DNA of 64,000 nt from Lachnospiraceae bacterium (GCA_910574885.1 CAJTDD010000005.1:62001-126000), one strand, 5' to 3'. Shown: positions 17,575 through 29,177, numbered from the stretch's first letter. Notes: generated by a model not told the origin, from the sequence alone. Numbers and translations are program-made.

Positions 17575-19665
17575 ATGGCACGTTATCTTGTAATCGTGGA
17601 GTCACCGGCTAAGGTGAAGACAATAAAGAAATTTCTGGGAAGCAGTTACGTGGTGACCGCATCCAACGGGCATGTGAGGGATCTCCCTAAGAGCCAGCTT
17701 GGAGTTGATGTGGAGCATGATTATGAGCCGAAATATATTACAATCCGGGGGAAAGGAGATATTCTTGCCGGGCTTCGCAAGGAAGTGAAGAAGGCGGATA
17801 AAGTATATCTGGCAACTGACCCTGACCGTGAGGGGGAAGCGATATCGTGGCATTTGAGCAAGGCGCTGAAGTTAGAGGATAAGAAGACATACCGAATCAG
17901 TTTTAATGAGATTACGAAGAATGCCGTGAAAGCGTCTTTAAAGAATGCCAGAGAGATTGATATGGATCTGGTAGACGCACAGCAGGCAAGAAGAATTCTG
18001 GACAGAGTCGTGGGATATAAGATCAGCCCCTTGCTGTGGGCGAAGGTAAAGAGAGGGTTAAGCGCAGGACGCGTCCAGTCCGTGGCGCTTCGTATCATAG
18101 CCGACCGGGAAGAGGAAATCAATGCATTCATACCGGAGGAATACTGGACATTGGATGCGAACCTGAAAGTCGAAGGGGAGAGAAAGCCTCTGACGGCAAA
18201 ATTCTACGGTACGGATAAAAAGAAGATGACGATTCACTCCAAGGAAGAGCTGGATGAAATTCTAAAAGAAATCGACGGGGCAAAGTACACCGTAGAAGAT
18301 ATCAAAAAGAGCGAGAGGACGAAAAAGGCGCCGGTTCCGTTCACCACCAGTACCTTGCAGCAGGAGGCGTCGAAAGCCTTGAATTTTGCTACTTCTAAGA
18401 CGATGCGCATCGCGCAGCAGCTTTACGAAGGAGTTGACATTAAAGGAAATGGCACGGTAGGCCTGATTACTTACCTGCGTACGGATTCCACGAGGATATC
18501 GGAGGAAGCGGACGCCAATGTGCGTGAGTATATTGCGGCGAATTACGGGCAGGAATATGCGGCGGCAGGAGAGGCGAAAACCGGGAACGGGCATAAGAAT
18601 ATTCAGGATGCCCACGAGGCGATCCGCCCCACCGATGTGAGCCGGACGCCTGCCTCGATGAAGGAATCCCTGAGCCGGGATCAGTTCCGGCTCTACCAGC
18701 TTATCTGGAAACGGTTCGTGGCAAGCCGGATGCAGCCCGCCAGATACGAGACGACTTCTGTCCGGATTGCCGCAGGCCAGTATCGGTTTACGGTGGCGGC
18801 TTCAAAGATTGTCTTTGAAGGTTTCCGTTCGGTGTACACAGAAGCCGGGGAGGAGAAAGAAGAGAATAACGTGCTGCTCAAGAGCCTGGATAAGGATTCC
18901 AAACTCACGAAGATAGATTTTGATCCGAAGCAGCATTTTACCCAGCCCCCTGCACACTATACGGAGGCGGCGCTGGTAAAGACTCTGGAGGAATGGGGAA
19001 TCGGGCGTCCAAGTACCTATGCCCCTACCATCTCTACCATCATAGCCAGACGTTATGTGGCAAAGGAGAATAAGAACCTGTACCTGACCGAGATTGGGGA
19101 AGTGGTCAACAATATCATGAAACAATCCTTCCCAAGCATTGTGGACGTGAACTTTACCGCCAATATGGAGAGCCTTTTAGACAGCGTCGCGGAAGGCAAG
19201 GTGAACTGGCGGACAATTATTGAGAATTTCTATCCGGATCTTGAGGAAGCGGTGGAAAAGGCGGAAGAAGAGCAGGAACGGGTGAAGATAGAGGATGAGG
19301 TAACAGACGTTATCTGCGACCAGTGCGGGAGGAACATGGTCATCAAGTACGGCCCCCACGGACGTTTCCTTGCCTGTCCTGGCTTCCCGGAATGCAGGAA
19401 CACCAAGCCTTATCTTGAGAAGATCGGAGTTCCATGCCCGGTGTGCGGCAAAGAGGTGGTGCTGCGCAAGACGAAGAAGGGAAGGAAATATTATGGATGT
19501 GAAGATAACCCGGAATGTGAATTCATGTCCTGGCAGAAGCCTTCCTTAAAGAAATGCCCTCGCTGCGGCAGCTACATGGTGGAGAAAGGGAACAAGCTTC
19601 TCTGCAGTGACGAGCAGTGCGGATATGTGGAAAATAAAGAAAATAGCAAAAATAACAAGAATTGA
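17575..19665 (+). CDS. topA: DNA topoisomerase I
   Basis: A 696-aa type IA topoisomerase that relaxes negative supercoils. The TOPRIM domain starts LVIVESPAKVKTI and has the acidic triad in ATDPDREGEA. The active-site tyrosine is in GLITYLRTDSTR. The C-terminus carries three four-cysteine zinc modules (CDQCGRNM, CPVCGKEV and CPRCGSYM as first halves). It lies 23 nt after dprA. In Bacillus, trmFO, xerC and hslVU sit between topA and codY; here codY follows directly. Confidence 0.97.
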   Translation: MARYLVIVESPAKVKTIKKFLGSSYVVTASNGHVRDLPKSQLGVDVEHDYEPKYITIRGKGDILAGLRKEVKKADKVYLATDPDREGEAISWHLSKALKLEDKKTYRISFNEITKNAVKASLKNAREIDMDLVDAQQARRILDRVVGYKISPLLWAKVKRGLSAGRVQSVALRIIADREEEINAFIPEEYWTLDANLKVEGERKPLTAKFYGTDKKKMTIHSKEELDEILKEIDGAKYTVEDIKKSERTKKAPVPFTTSTLQQEASKALNFATSKTMRIAQQLYEGVDIKGNGTVGLITYLRTDSTRISEEADANVREYIAANYGQEYAAAGEAKTGNGHKNIQDAHEAIRPTDVSRTPASMKESLSRDQFRLYQLIWKRFVASRMQPARYETTSVRIAAGQYRFTVAASKIVFEGFRSVYTEAGEEKEENNVLLKSLDKDSKLTKIDFDPKQHFTQPPAHYTEAALVKTLEEWGIGRPSTYAPTISTIIARRYVAKENKNLYLTEIGEVVNNIMKQSFPSIVDVNFTANMESLLDSVAEGKVNWRTIIENFYPDLEEAVEKAEEEQERVKIEDEVTDVICDQCGRNMVIKYGPHGRFLACPGFPECRNTKPYLEKIGVPCPVCGKEVVLRKTKKGRKYYGCEDNPECEFMSWQKPSLKKCPRCGSYMVEKGNKLLCSDEQCGYVENKENSKNNKN

Positions 19666-19751
19666 GTAAGAGTTGTAAAAATAATTTGGATATTCATTGA
19701 AAAAAAAAGAATTGTATGATAATATTACTTGCAAAGGATGGAGGTATGTCA

Positions 19752-20534
19752 ATGAGTGTACAATTATTAGATAAGACCAGAAAGATCAATAAATTACTGC
19801 ACAATAATAATTCAAGTAAGGTAGTATTTAATGATATTTGTGAAGTGCTTACTGAAATCTTGGATTCAAATGTGCTGGTAGTGAGCAGGAAGGGAAAGGT
19901 ACTTGGAGGAAGCAAGTGCGGCAATGTACCGTATATCAAGGAGCTGATCGAGCAGGAGGTGGGCAGGCATATTGATCCTATGCTCAACGAGAGACTGCTG
20001 AGCATCCTATCCACCAAGGAGAATGTGAATCTGCAGACGCTTGGATTTTCCGGGAGTGCGGTACAGGGATATCAGGCAATCATCACCCCGATTGATATTG
20101 CGGGAGAACGTTTAGGGACTCTGTTCATTTATAAGAAAGAACAGATGTATGAGATTGACGATATCATTTTAAGTGAATATGGAACGACGGTGGTTGGCCT
20201 GGAGATGCTCCGCTCCGTCAATGAAGAGAGTGCGGAAGAGACACGGAAGGAGCATATTGTGCAGTCGGCAATCAGTACGCTGTCCTATTCGGAACTGGAA
20301 GCGATTATCCATATCTTTGAAGAGCTGGATGGTACGGAAGGAATTCTGGTAGCGAGCAAGATCGCTGACAGGGTCGGCATAACCAGATCTGTGATTGTCA
20401 ATGCCCTTAGGAAGTTCGAGAGCGCGGGAGTGATCGAGTCCCGCTCATCGGGAATGAAGGGGACTTATATTAAGGTCGTGAATGATTTTGTATTTACGGA
20501 ACTGGAACATATTAAGGCAGAACGTATGAAATAA
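19752..20534 (+). CDS. codY: GTP-sensing transcriptional pleiotropic regulator CodY
   Basis: A 260-aa protein, one residue from B. subtilis CodY. The N-terminal GAF domain (about 1-155) binds branched-chain amino acids. The C-terminal winged helix has the near-invariant ASKIADRVGITRSVIVNAL followed by SAGVIESRSSGMKGTY. CodY represses amino-acid, transport and virulence-type genes when GTP and isoleucine are plentiful. I chose ATG 19752 because GGATGGAGG is 7 nt upstream; ATG 19746 is too close. The CodY box at 4639 is a plausible local target. Confidence 0.96.
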   Translation: MSVQLLDKTRKINKLLHNNNSSKVVFNDICEVLTEILDSNVLVVSRKGKVLGGSKCGNVPYIKELIEQEVGRHIDPMLNERLLSILSTKENVNLQTLGFSGSAVQGYQAIITPIDIAGERLGTLFIYKKEQMYEIDDIILSEYGTTVVGLEMLRSVNEESAEETRKEHIVQSAISTLSYSELEAIIHIFEELDGTEGILVASKIADRVGITRSVIVNALRKFESAGVIESRSSGMKGTYIKVVNDFVFTELEHIKAERMK

Positions 20535-20539
20535 ACATC

Positions 20540-20587
20540 TGTGCGGTTGGATTTGGAGCCTGGGAAGGCGTCTGGTCTAACCGCACA
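20540..20587 (+). other. Inverted repeat downstream of codY
   Basis: TGTGCGGTT (20540-20548) pairs with AACCGCACA (20579-20587) around a 30-nt loop that can fold a second small stem (GCC/GGC). No T tract follows, so it is not a classic terminator. It lies in the leader of the next small gene. I could not match it to a known riboswitch. Confidence 0.45.
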
Positions 20588-20631
20588 TAAATTTATACCA
20601 GACAATAAGAGATTGTGGAGGGAGAGCTTAC

Positions 20632-20937
20632 ATGTATGAGGGGAGCGGGGCGGATATCAGGATGAACCGCATGGTGCTGAAAGAGGGAAGGTTTGACGAG
20701 AAAGTCCATCATTGCCATATTATCACGTATAAACCAGAAGAGGAGTGCATATACTTGGTAGCAGAGGATACAGAAGTCACTGAATTTTCGCTGGACGGGA
20801 ATTACGAGTGCAGAATCAAGTTATCGGAAGGGGATACGGCATGTATCGGTTCCATCGTGGAAAGATACTGGAATAAGGCGGGAAGGGTCTTGAAATTTCG
20901 GATTAAGAACGGATTTTATAAAAATCTTGTAAACTAA
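20632..20937 (+). CDS. Conserved-looking small protein of unknown function
   Basis: A 101-aa protein I do not recognise. It is soluble and beta-rich in appearance (ECIYLVAEDTEVTEFSLDG, then RVLKFRIKNGFYKNL). A faint resemblance to PilZ-type barrels is too weak to use. GGAGGGAG lies about 8 nt before ATG 20632. It sits between codY and groES and is followed at once by a terminator-like hairpin that overlaps the groES promoter. Confidence 0.65.
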   Translation: MYEGSGADIRMNRMVLKEGRFDEKVHHCHIITYKPEEECIYLVAEDTEVTEFSLDGNYECRIKLSEGDTACIGSIVERYWNKAGRVLKFRIKNGFYKNLVN

Positions 20938-20949
20938 ATATAAAGTGTG

Positions 20950-20978
20950 TTGACAAAGTCGAAAGAGAGTGCTATTTT
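20950..20978 (+). promoter_or_regulatory. Sigma-A promoter of groES-groEL
   Basis: TTGACA (20950-20955), a 17-bp spacer and TATTTT (20973-20978) form a near-consensus vegetative promoter upstream of the CIRCE operator. Confidence 0.88.
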
Positions 20979-21008
20979 ATTACTAGAGTTTTTTAGCACT
21001 CTCTTTTT
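20965..21008 (+). terminator. Terminator-like hairpin overlapping groES promoter and CIRCE
   Basis: GAGAGTGCTA (20965-20974) and TAGCACTCTC (20994-21003) are a perfect 10-bp pair followed by TTTTT. Only transcripts entering from codY or the small gene would contain both arms, so it can stop read-through into groES. The right arm is also the left half of CIRCE. Confidence 0.65.
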
Positions 21009-21019
21009 ATGAGTGCTAA
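20993..21019 (+). promoter_or_regulatory. CIRCE operator (HrcA binding site)
   Basis: TTAGCACTC, 9 nt, GAGTGCTAA is the exact CIRCE consensus, bound by the heat-shock repressor HrcA. It lies just downstream of the -10 and controls groES-groEL. An additional half-site GAGTGCTA at 20967-20974 overlaps the -10. Confidence 0.96.
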
Positions 21020-21055
21020 CAAAAAGATAAATATAATCAAAAGGAGGCATAAATT

Positions 21056-21340
21056 ATGAAGTTAGTACCATTAGGAGACAGAGTTGTATTGAAGCAGCTT
21101 ATTGCAGAAGAGACCACCAAGTCAGGAATCGTGATTCCCGGACAGTCCAAGGAGAAGCCGCAGCAGGCGGAAGTCATTGCAGTTGGACCTGGCGGAACCG
21201 TAGACGGGAAAGAAGTGAAGATGAATGTGTCAGTTGGGCAGCAGGTAATTTATTCCAAATATTCAGGGACGAACGTAGAGGTTGACGATGAAGAATATAT
21301 CATCGTTAAGCAGGATGACATCCTTGCAATCTGCGAGTAA
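21056..21340 (+). CDS. groES: Co-chaperonin GroES
   Basis: A 94-aa protein, the usual GroES size. Recognisable parts are the start KLVPLGDRVVLKQL, the mobile loop region EETTKSGIVIPGQSKEKPQ, the roof hairpin and the end VKQDDILAICE. It caps the GroEL ring during protein folding in the cytoplasm. AAGGAGG lies 8 nt before the ATG. It is expressed from the TTGACA promoter under CIRCE/HrcA control, with groEL 86 nt downstream in the same operon. Confidence 0.97.
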   Translation: MKLVPLGDRVVLKQLIAEETTKSGIVIPGQSKEKPQQAEVIAVGPGGTVDGKEVKMNVSVGQQVIYSKYSGTNVEVDDEEYIIVKQDDILAICE

Positions 21341-21375
21341 TTTTATAAGGAATGATATCAGTTTGAAGCAGATAG

Positions 21376-23052
<1,677 letters not shown>

Positions 23053-23086
23053 GAAAGGCGCATTTGACGGCCATTGCGTGAAATTA

Positions 23087-23119
23087 AGAGGACTTCTCGT
23101 AGGAGGGGTTCTCTTTTTC
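23087..23119 (+). terminator. Terminator after groEL
   Basis: AGAGGACTTCTC (23087-23098) and GAGGGGTTCTCT (23103-23114) pair over 12 positions with three G-U wobbles around loop GTAG, followed by a T run. Confidence 0.85.
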
Positions 23120-23176
23120 TTTCCTTAATTTATTGGACAAAAGCCCATCCGCCCATTATGGATATTTATTGGACGG

Positions 23177-23205
23177 TTGCACAGTCCGGTGAGGTATGAT
23201 ACAAT
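23177..23205 (+). promoter_or_regulatory. Predicted sigma-A promoter
   Basis: TTGCAC (23177-23182), 17 bp and TACAAT (23200-23205), ahead of the membrane protein gene at 23275. TTTATTGGAC occurs twice just upstream. Confidence 0.6.
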
Positions 23206-23274
23206 ACATATTAATCACACTACAGGGGAAGAAATTTACACGCTTGCCCAATAAAGACTACGGAGGAGTAGAGG

Positions 23275-23763
23275 ATGAATGATTTTTATACAGAACAACT
23301 GGTAAAAAAGCAGACGGACATGAAGGATATCCTGATTAAGGCGATATTAGTCTCGTTGACGATTGTATCATTTGTAGTGATATTGATGTATCCCATCGGC
23401 CTGATTTTGCCAATCCTTATGATTGTCCTGGATGTATTCATGTTCCGCAGGCTCAACGTCGAATATGAATATTTGTTTTTGAACGGGGACTTGGACATCG
23501 ATAAGATTATGAATAAGTCAAAGAGAAAGAAGCTGTTCAACGCCAACGTGTCCGATATGGAACTGCTTGCGCCGGCTGAGTCGGCAGAACTGAATCAGTA
23601 CCGGAATGCCCGTACGCTGGATTTTAGTTCCCATACCGGACAGGCGAAAGTGTACGCCCTGGTTCTGTCCGGACAAGGCGAGCTTAGGAAGGTACTCTTT
23701 GAACCAAACGAGACGATTGTAGAAGGATTCTATATGTTGGCGCCGAGAAAAGTGATACGATAG
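23275..23763 (+). CDS. Small two-span membrane protein, DUF6106-like
   Basis: A 162-aa protein with two adjacent transmembrane segments (about residues 22-56, ending LILPILMIVLDVFMF) and a cytoplasmic tail. The tail has the block VEYEYLFLNGDLDIDKI and the end KVLFEPNETIVEG...LAPRKV. I recall this pattern from a Lachnospiraceae family annotated DUF6106, but I cannot confirm the number here. The function is unknown. The tail resembles a photosystem- or band-like PH fold only in being beta-rich. GGAGGAG lies upstream of ATG 23275, and it has its own promoter. Confidence 0.75.
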   Translation: MNDFYTEQLVKKQTDMKDILIKAILVSLTIVSFVVILMYPIGLILPILMIVLDVFMFRRLNVEYEYLFLNGDLDIDKIMNKSKRKKLFNANVSDMELLAPAESAELNQYRNARTLDFSSHTGQAKVYALVLSGQGELRKVLFEPNETIVEGFYMLAPRKVIR

Positions 23764-23777
23764 AAACTTTGGGAAGA

Positions 23778-23821
23778 AGTCTGAGAAAAGTCTGAAAAAA
23801 GTATGAAAAAGTATAAAAAAT
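23778..23821 (+). other. Phased A-tracts upstream of the guaB promoter
   Basis: Four degenerate units of 10-12 bp (AGTCTGAGAAA, AGTCTGAAAAA, AGTATGAAAA, AGTATAAAAAAT) place A-tracts about one helical turn apart just upstream of the -35. This predicts bent DNA or an UP-element-like contact. Confidence 0.5.
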
Positions 23822-23824
23822 CAG

Positions 23825-23861
23825 TTGACAAATGCTATCATAATTAGTTATGATAGCATTT
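23825..23861 (+). promoter_or_regulatory. guaB promoter overlapped by a perfect 14-bp palindrome
   Basis: TTGACA (23825-23830), 18 bp and TATGAT (23849-23854) form the promoter. AAATGCTATCATAA (23830-23843) and TTATGATAGCATTT (23848-23861) are exact inverted repeats with spacer TTAG, covering the spacer and -10. The position is that of a repressor operator. Confidence 0.75.
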
Positions 23862-23872
23862 AAATATATTAA

Positions 23873-25378
<1,506 letters not shown>

Positions 25379-25409
25379 AATTTGTTTGAAAAGGAAGAGA
25401 GAGATTAAA

Positions 25410-26441
25410 ATGAAAAGAGATTTCGGGACGACGGCAAAGGGAGAGCAAGCTTTTTTATATACATTAAAGAACAAGAATGGGATGGAAATTGCAGTTTCAG
25501 ATTATGGCGCAGTACTGGTGAAAGTCCTGATTCCTGATAAGGCTGGGAACCTTGTGGATGTTGTCCTTGGTTATGACGATGTGAATGGATATGAGGCAGG
25601 GACACTGTATTTCGGCGCAACGGTAGGACGTGTGGCAAACCGTATCGGCGGCGGTTCTTTTGAGCTGAATGGGAAGACCTATATGCTTACGCAGAATGAT
25701 AACAAGAACACGCTCCATGGCGGGACACCGTATTATGATAAACGGATGTGGATGGTGGAAGAAGCGGACGAAGGCCATGTAAGTCTGGCGCTCCATAGTC
25801 CTGACGGCGATCAGGGATTCCCAGGGGCGGTGGATATCCATGTGACCTATACTCTGACCGATGAGAACGAGGTAAAGATTCATTACCATGGGATTCCGGA
25901 GGCAGATACGCTTCTGAATCTGACGAATCACAGTTATTTTAACCTTTCCGGGCATGCATCCTTTGATGTTCTTGGGCAGGAAGCCATGATTTGTGCAGAT
26001 GCGTATACCAGGGCAGATGCGGAGTCGATTCCAACGGGCGAGCTTGTGCCCGTTGACGGGACGCCGATGGATTTTCGGACCATGAAACCAATTGGCAGGG
26101 AAATCGGAACAGATTATGAAGCGTTGGTGTTGGGGCAAGGTTACGACCATAACTGGGCGCTTAGAGGAAAAGGGTATCGTCAGGCCGCAGCCATGTATTC
26201 GGAGCAGACCGGAATCGAGATGAAGGTGTACACAGATCTTCCGGGGATGCAGTTCTATACCGGTAATTTTATTGAGCGGGAGAACGGAAAAGGTGGGGCC
26301 ATCTACGGGAAACGTCAGGGAGCTTGCTTTGAGACCCAGTTTTTTCCGGACGCCGTACACAAAGAGCAGTTTGAAGGACCGGTGGTAAAGGCGGGCGAAG
26401 CCTACGACACAGTCACGGTCTATCAGTTTTCATGGGAATAA
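25410..26441 (+). CDS. galM: Aldose 1-epimerase (mutarotase)
   Basis: A 343-aa galactose-mutarotase family protein that interconverts alpha and beta anomers of aldoses. Signatures are FGATVGRVANRI, NTLHGG, the catalytic-base region LLNLTNHSYFNLSG, and the end GACFETQFFPDAVH. It starts 31 nt after guaB, likely in the same transcript, and is followed by a strong terminator. ATG 25410 is preferred over an in-frame upstream start at 25386, which would add a basic 8-residue extension. Confidence 0.94.
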   Translation: MKRDFGTTAKGEQAFLYTLKNKNGMEIAVSDYGAVLVKVLIPDKAGNLVDVVLGYDDVNGYEAGTLYFGATVGRVANRIGGGSFELNGKTYMLTQNDNKNTLHGGTPYYDKRMWMVEEADEGHVSLALHSPDGDQGFPGAVDIHVTYTLTDENEVKIHYHGIPEADTLLNLTNHSYFNLSGHASFDVLGQEAMICADAYTRADAESIPTGELVPVDGTPMDFRTMKPIGREIGTDYEALVLGQGYDHNWALRGKGYRQAAAMYSEQTGIEMKVYTDLPGMQFYTGNFIERENGKGGAIYGKRQGACFETQFFPDAVHKEQFEGPVVKAGEAYDTVTVYQFSWE

Positions 26442-26466
26442 CAGAAGGCAGTGATAACGGCATACG

Positions 26467-26513
26467 AGGCTGTCGGGAAATGTTACAGATAAGCATTTCC
26501 CGACAGTCTTTTT
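26467..26513 (+). terminator. Terminator after galM
   Basis: AGGCTGTCGGGAAATG (26467-26482) pairs with CATTTCCCGACAGTCT (26494-26509) with one G-U pair, and five T follow. It is the best-formed stem in this part of the window. Confidence 0.95.
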
Positions 26514-26599
26514 ACTCTTCATAAATTTCTAAGGAATTTTTTACGAAAATATAAATAGTATATGTTATGATAAGAATAGAATACAAATCGGAGAAAGAC

Positions 26600-27346
26600 A
26601 TGAAGAAAACGAAGAAAAAAATCCATAGAAAAATGACGAATACTCAGAAGAGTACGTCTGGGCAGATGAGGCATTCCAACCCGAAAAGGCATGGGTCACG
26701 GAAGTGGCGGAGAATCCAGCGATATTTTGGGATCGGCTTGATTGTCCTCGTCGTGCTGCTGCTTATCCTGCTGCTCATCAAACTGTTCAAGCCCGAGTGG
26801 CTGCCGGGAAGGCATGAAGAGCAGGCGGGGGAAAAGTTCGAGGCAATCGAGCCGGAGATTGACGTGGAACTGCTGACCGTGAACCCCTATTCAAGGCCGG
26901 GGCAGCCTACCAGTAAGATTACAGGAATCGTGGTACATTATACGGCGAACCCGGGAGCGTCTGCCATAGATAACCGGAATTATTTTGAAGGGTTGAAGGA
27001 TACCCATACCACCCAGGCGAGCAGTAATTTCATTATTGGGCTGGAAGGAGAGATTATCCAGTGCGTCCCTACATGGGAGGTTGCGTATGCTTCCAATGAG
27101 CGCAATATAGACACCATATCCATTGAGTGCTGTCATCCCGACGAGTCGGGGAAGTTTAATGATGATACCTATCGCTCCATGGTGCAGCTCTGCGCATGGC
27201 TGTGCATGAAATTTGAACTGAATGAGGAAAATGTCATCCGCCACCATGATGTAACCGGAAAAATCTGCCCCAAGTATTTTGTGGAAAATGAAGAAGCGTG
27301 GAAGAAGTTCAAGAAGGATGTGGGAGCGACACTGGCAGATTTCTGA
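26600..27346 (+). CDS. N-acetylmuramoyl-L-alanine amidase (Amidase_2/PGRP fold), membrane anchored
   Basis: A 248-aa protein. A very basic N-terminal tail of about 45 residues precedes one transmembrane helix (IGLIVLVVLLLILLLI). The outside Amidase_2 domain has the zinc ligands in ITGIVVHYTAN and RHHDVTGKICP, plus SSNFIIGLEGEIIQCVP. It should cleave the amide between muramic acid and the stem peptide in peptidoglycan. The start at ATG 26600 has GGAGAAAG upstream; an in-frame start at 26567 lacks one. It is a single-gene unit. Confidence 0.9.
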   Translation: MKKTKKKIHRKMTNTQKSTSGQMRHSNPKRHGSRKWRRIQRYFGIGLIVLVVLLLILLLIKLFKPEWLPGRHEEQAGEKFEAIEPEIDVELLTVNPYSRPGQPTSKITGIVVHYTANPGASAIDNRNYFEGLKDTHTTQASSNFIIGLEGEIIQCVPTWEVAYASNERNIDTISIECCHPDESGKFNDDTYRSMVQLCAWLCMKFELNEENVIRHHDVTGKICPKYFVENEEAWKKFKKDVGATLADF

Positions 27347-27357
27347 ACGTAAATTTA

Positions 27358-27386
27358 TTGAAGGAGAGAATTTTTTTTAGTATAAT
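27358..27386 (+). promoter_or_regulatory. Sigma-A promoter of the AAA-ATPase-like gene
   Basis: TTGAAG (27358-27363), 17 bp and TATAAT (27381-27386), 67 bp before the start codon. Confidence 0.75.
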
Positions 27387-27452
27387 AAAATTGTTATATC
27401 TTTTGTTATAGCCGGAATAAATGGGATTACATTTTGCAGGAGGTGACGCTGC

Positions 27453-29177
27453 ATGGCAGAAATGAAAAAACTTCCGATTGGAGAAGAGTTTTTTCGGAAT
27501 GTCAGGACGAAAGGGTTTTATTATGTAGATAAAACAAGATTCATAGCAGACTTGCTGGAATTTAGAGGGAGTGTGAATTTATTTACAAGACCCCGCCGTT
27601 TTGGAAAGAGTCTGAATCTGGATATGCTTCGGTCATTTTTTGAAGTTGGGGCAGACCCATCGTTATTTGACGGATTGGAGATTGCAAAGTACACAGAGTT
27701 GTGCAGGAAACATATGGGCAAATATCCTGTCATTGCGGTTAGTTTAAAGGATGTCAGCGGGGAGACATATGCGGATGCGCAAAAGATGATGTCCAGAGTT
27801 TTGAAAAAAGAAGCTCGCAGACATCAATATCTGTTGGAAAGTGACAGGCTTACGGAGATAGATAAGCATGCGTTAAGAGAATTATATGCTGATTATCTGG
27901 AGGAAGACGTGCAGAAGGAAAGTATCCTCCTTCTTTCGGAGATGTTGAGGAAACATTATGGAGCAGGCGTCATTATCCTGATAGACGAGTATGATGTGCC
28001 GCTCGACAAGGCATACCAAAACCATTATTATTCTCAGATGATCCAACTGCTCCGAGTTTTGTTCAGTCAGGCGTTCAAAACAAATGAGAACCTCGAATTT
28101 GCCGTGATTACTGGATGTCTGCGCATCGCCAGAGAAAGTATTTTTACAGGATTGAATAATTTTAAAGTGAGGACGATCTCTGATAAAGAGTTTGCGGAGT
28201 ATTTCGGCTTTACCAGCAGTGAAGTGATAAGTATGTTAGAATATTATGGCGTGGAAGAGCGATTCGGCGATATAAAGGAGTGGTATGATGGATATCGTTT
28301 TGGATTGCTGGAAATATATTGTCCATGGGATGTATTGAATCAATGCGATAAATTAAGGGTAAGAAAAGATGCAAGGATGGAATTCCATTGGGAGAACAGC
28401 AGCAGTAACTCGATTATTCAGGATATTATAGAAGATGCTACGGAGACTACGAAGGCAGAAATTGAAGCATTGATTTCCGGAGAATCGGTGGAGAAGCTGT
28501 TGATTCCAGAATTGACTTATACGGATTTGGGCAATAAGGACAGAAATATCCGTCAGACGTATCTGTGGAGCGTACTTTTTGCTGCCGGATATTTGACGGA
28601 CGCCGGAGAGGCACAGGGAGGGGTTCACAGGCTGGTAATTCCTAACAAAGAAATTCTTGGAATCTATGAAAAGAAGATTAGTTCCTGGTTTCATGCCAAA
28701 GTAACCAGTGATACGGCAAAATGGAAAGAATTCTGCAAAGCGGTCAAAGGCGGAGACGCTGGGCGGATTCAGACTATTTTTAATGAATTTATGGAAGTAT
28801 CTATCAGTATCAGGGATACATTTGTGAAAAAGGAATTCAAAGAGAATTTCTACCATGGTATGCTGTTAGGTCTTTTGAAGGCAGAAGGGAGCTGGATTGC
28901 AAAGTCGAATGCGGAGTCCGGCATAGGGTACACGGACATTCAGATTATGGTTCCCTCTGAGAAGATCGGCTGCGTCATTGAAGTGAAGTATGCCGAACAA
29001 GGAAGGTTTGATTCTGCATGCCGTGAAGCAATGAAGCAGATTGAGGACAATGGATATGCAGATGCGATTAGACAGGAGGGGATGCAGACAATCTATAAGT
29101 ATGGGATTGCCTGTTACCAGAAAACGTGCAGGGTGGTATCTGGCATAGAAGGCAGCAGAGGAGAAGGGGATGAATGA
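27453..29177 (+). CDS. AAA-ATPase-like protein with PD-(D/E)XK nuclease domain (DUF1703 group)
   Basis: A 574-aa protein with the AAA-ATPase-like family start KLPIGEEFFRNVR, YYVDKTRFI, and the modified Walker A RPRRFGKSLNLDML. Walker B is IILIDEYDVPLDKAY. The C-terminal PDDEXK_9 domain carries D and E-x-K in GYTDIQIM and CVIEVKYAEQ. These genes are multiplied in gut anaerobes and often vary between strains. Their role is unknown, and a selfish or defence-linked role has been considered. GGAGGTGAC lies 8 nt before the ATG. The end overlaps the shikimate kinase gene by 4 nt (ATGA). Confidence 0.87.
   Translation: MAEMKKLPIGEEFFRNVRTKGFYYVDKTRFIADLLEFRGSVNLFTRPRRFGKSLNLDMLRSFFEVGADPSLFDGLEIAKYTELCRKHMGKYPVIAVSLKDVSGETYADAQKMMSRVLKKEARRHQYLLESDRLTEIDKHALRELYADYLEEDVQKESILLLSEMLRKHYGAGVIILIDEYDVPLDKAYQNHYYSQMIQLLRVLFSQAFKTNENLEFAVITGCLRIARESIFTGLNNFKVRTISDKEFAEYFGFTSSEVISMLEYYGVEERFGDIKEWYDGYRFGLLEIYCPWDVLNQCDKLRVRKDARMEFHWENSSSNSIIQDIIEDATETTKAEIEALISGESVEKLLIPELTYTDLGNKDRNIRQTYLWSVLFAAGYLTDAGEAQGGVHRLVIPNKEILGIYEKKISSWFHAKVTSDTAKWKEFCKAVKGGDAGRIQTIFNEFMEVSISIRDTFVKKEFKENFYHGMLLGLLKAEGSWIAKSNAESGIGYTDIQIMVPSEKIGCVIEVKYAEQGRFDSACREAMKQIEDNGYADAIRQEGMQTIYKYGIACYQKTCRVVSGIEGSRGEGDE

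Noticed and set aside
23129..23185. Possible degenerate copies of the palindromic repeat (two TTTATTGGAC boxes)
   Set aside because: Similarity to copy A is limited to short stretches and the GGACTTCGTCC core is missing.
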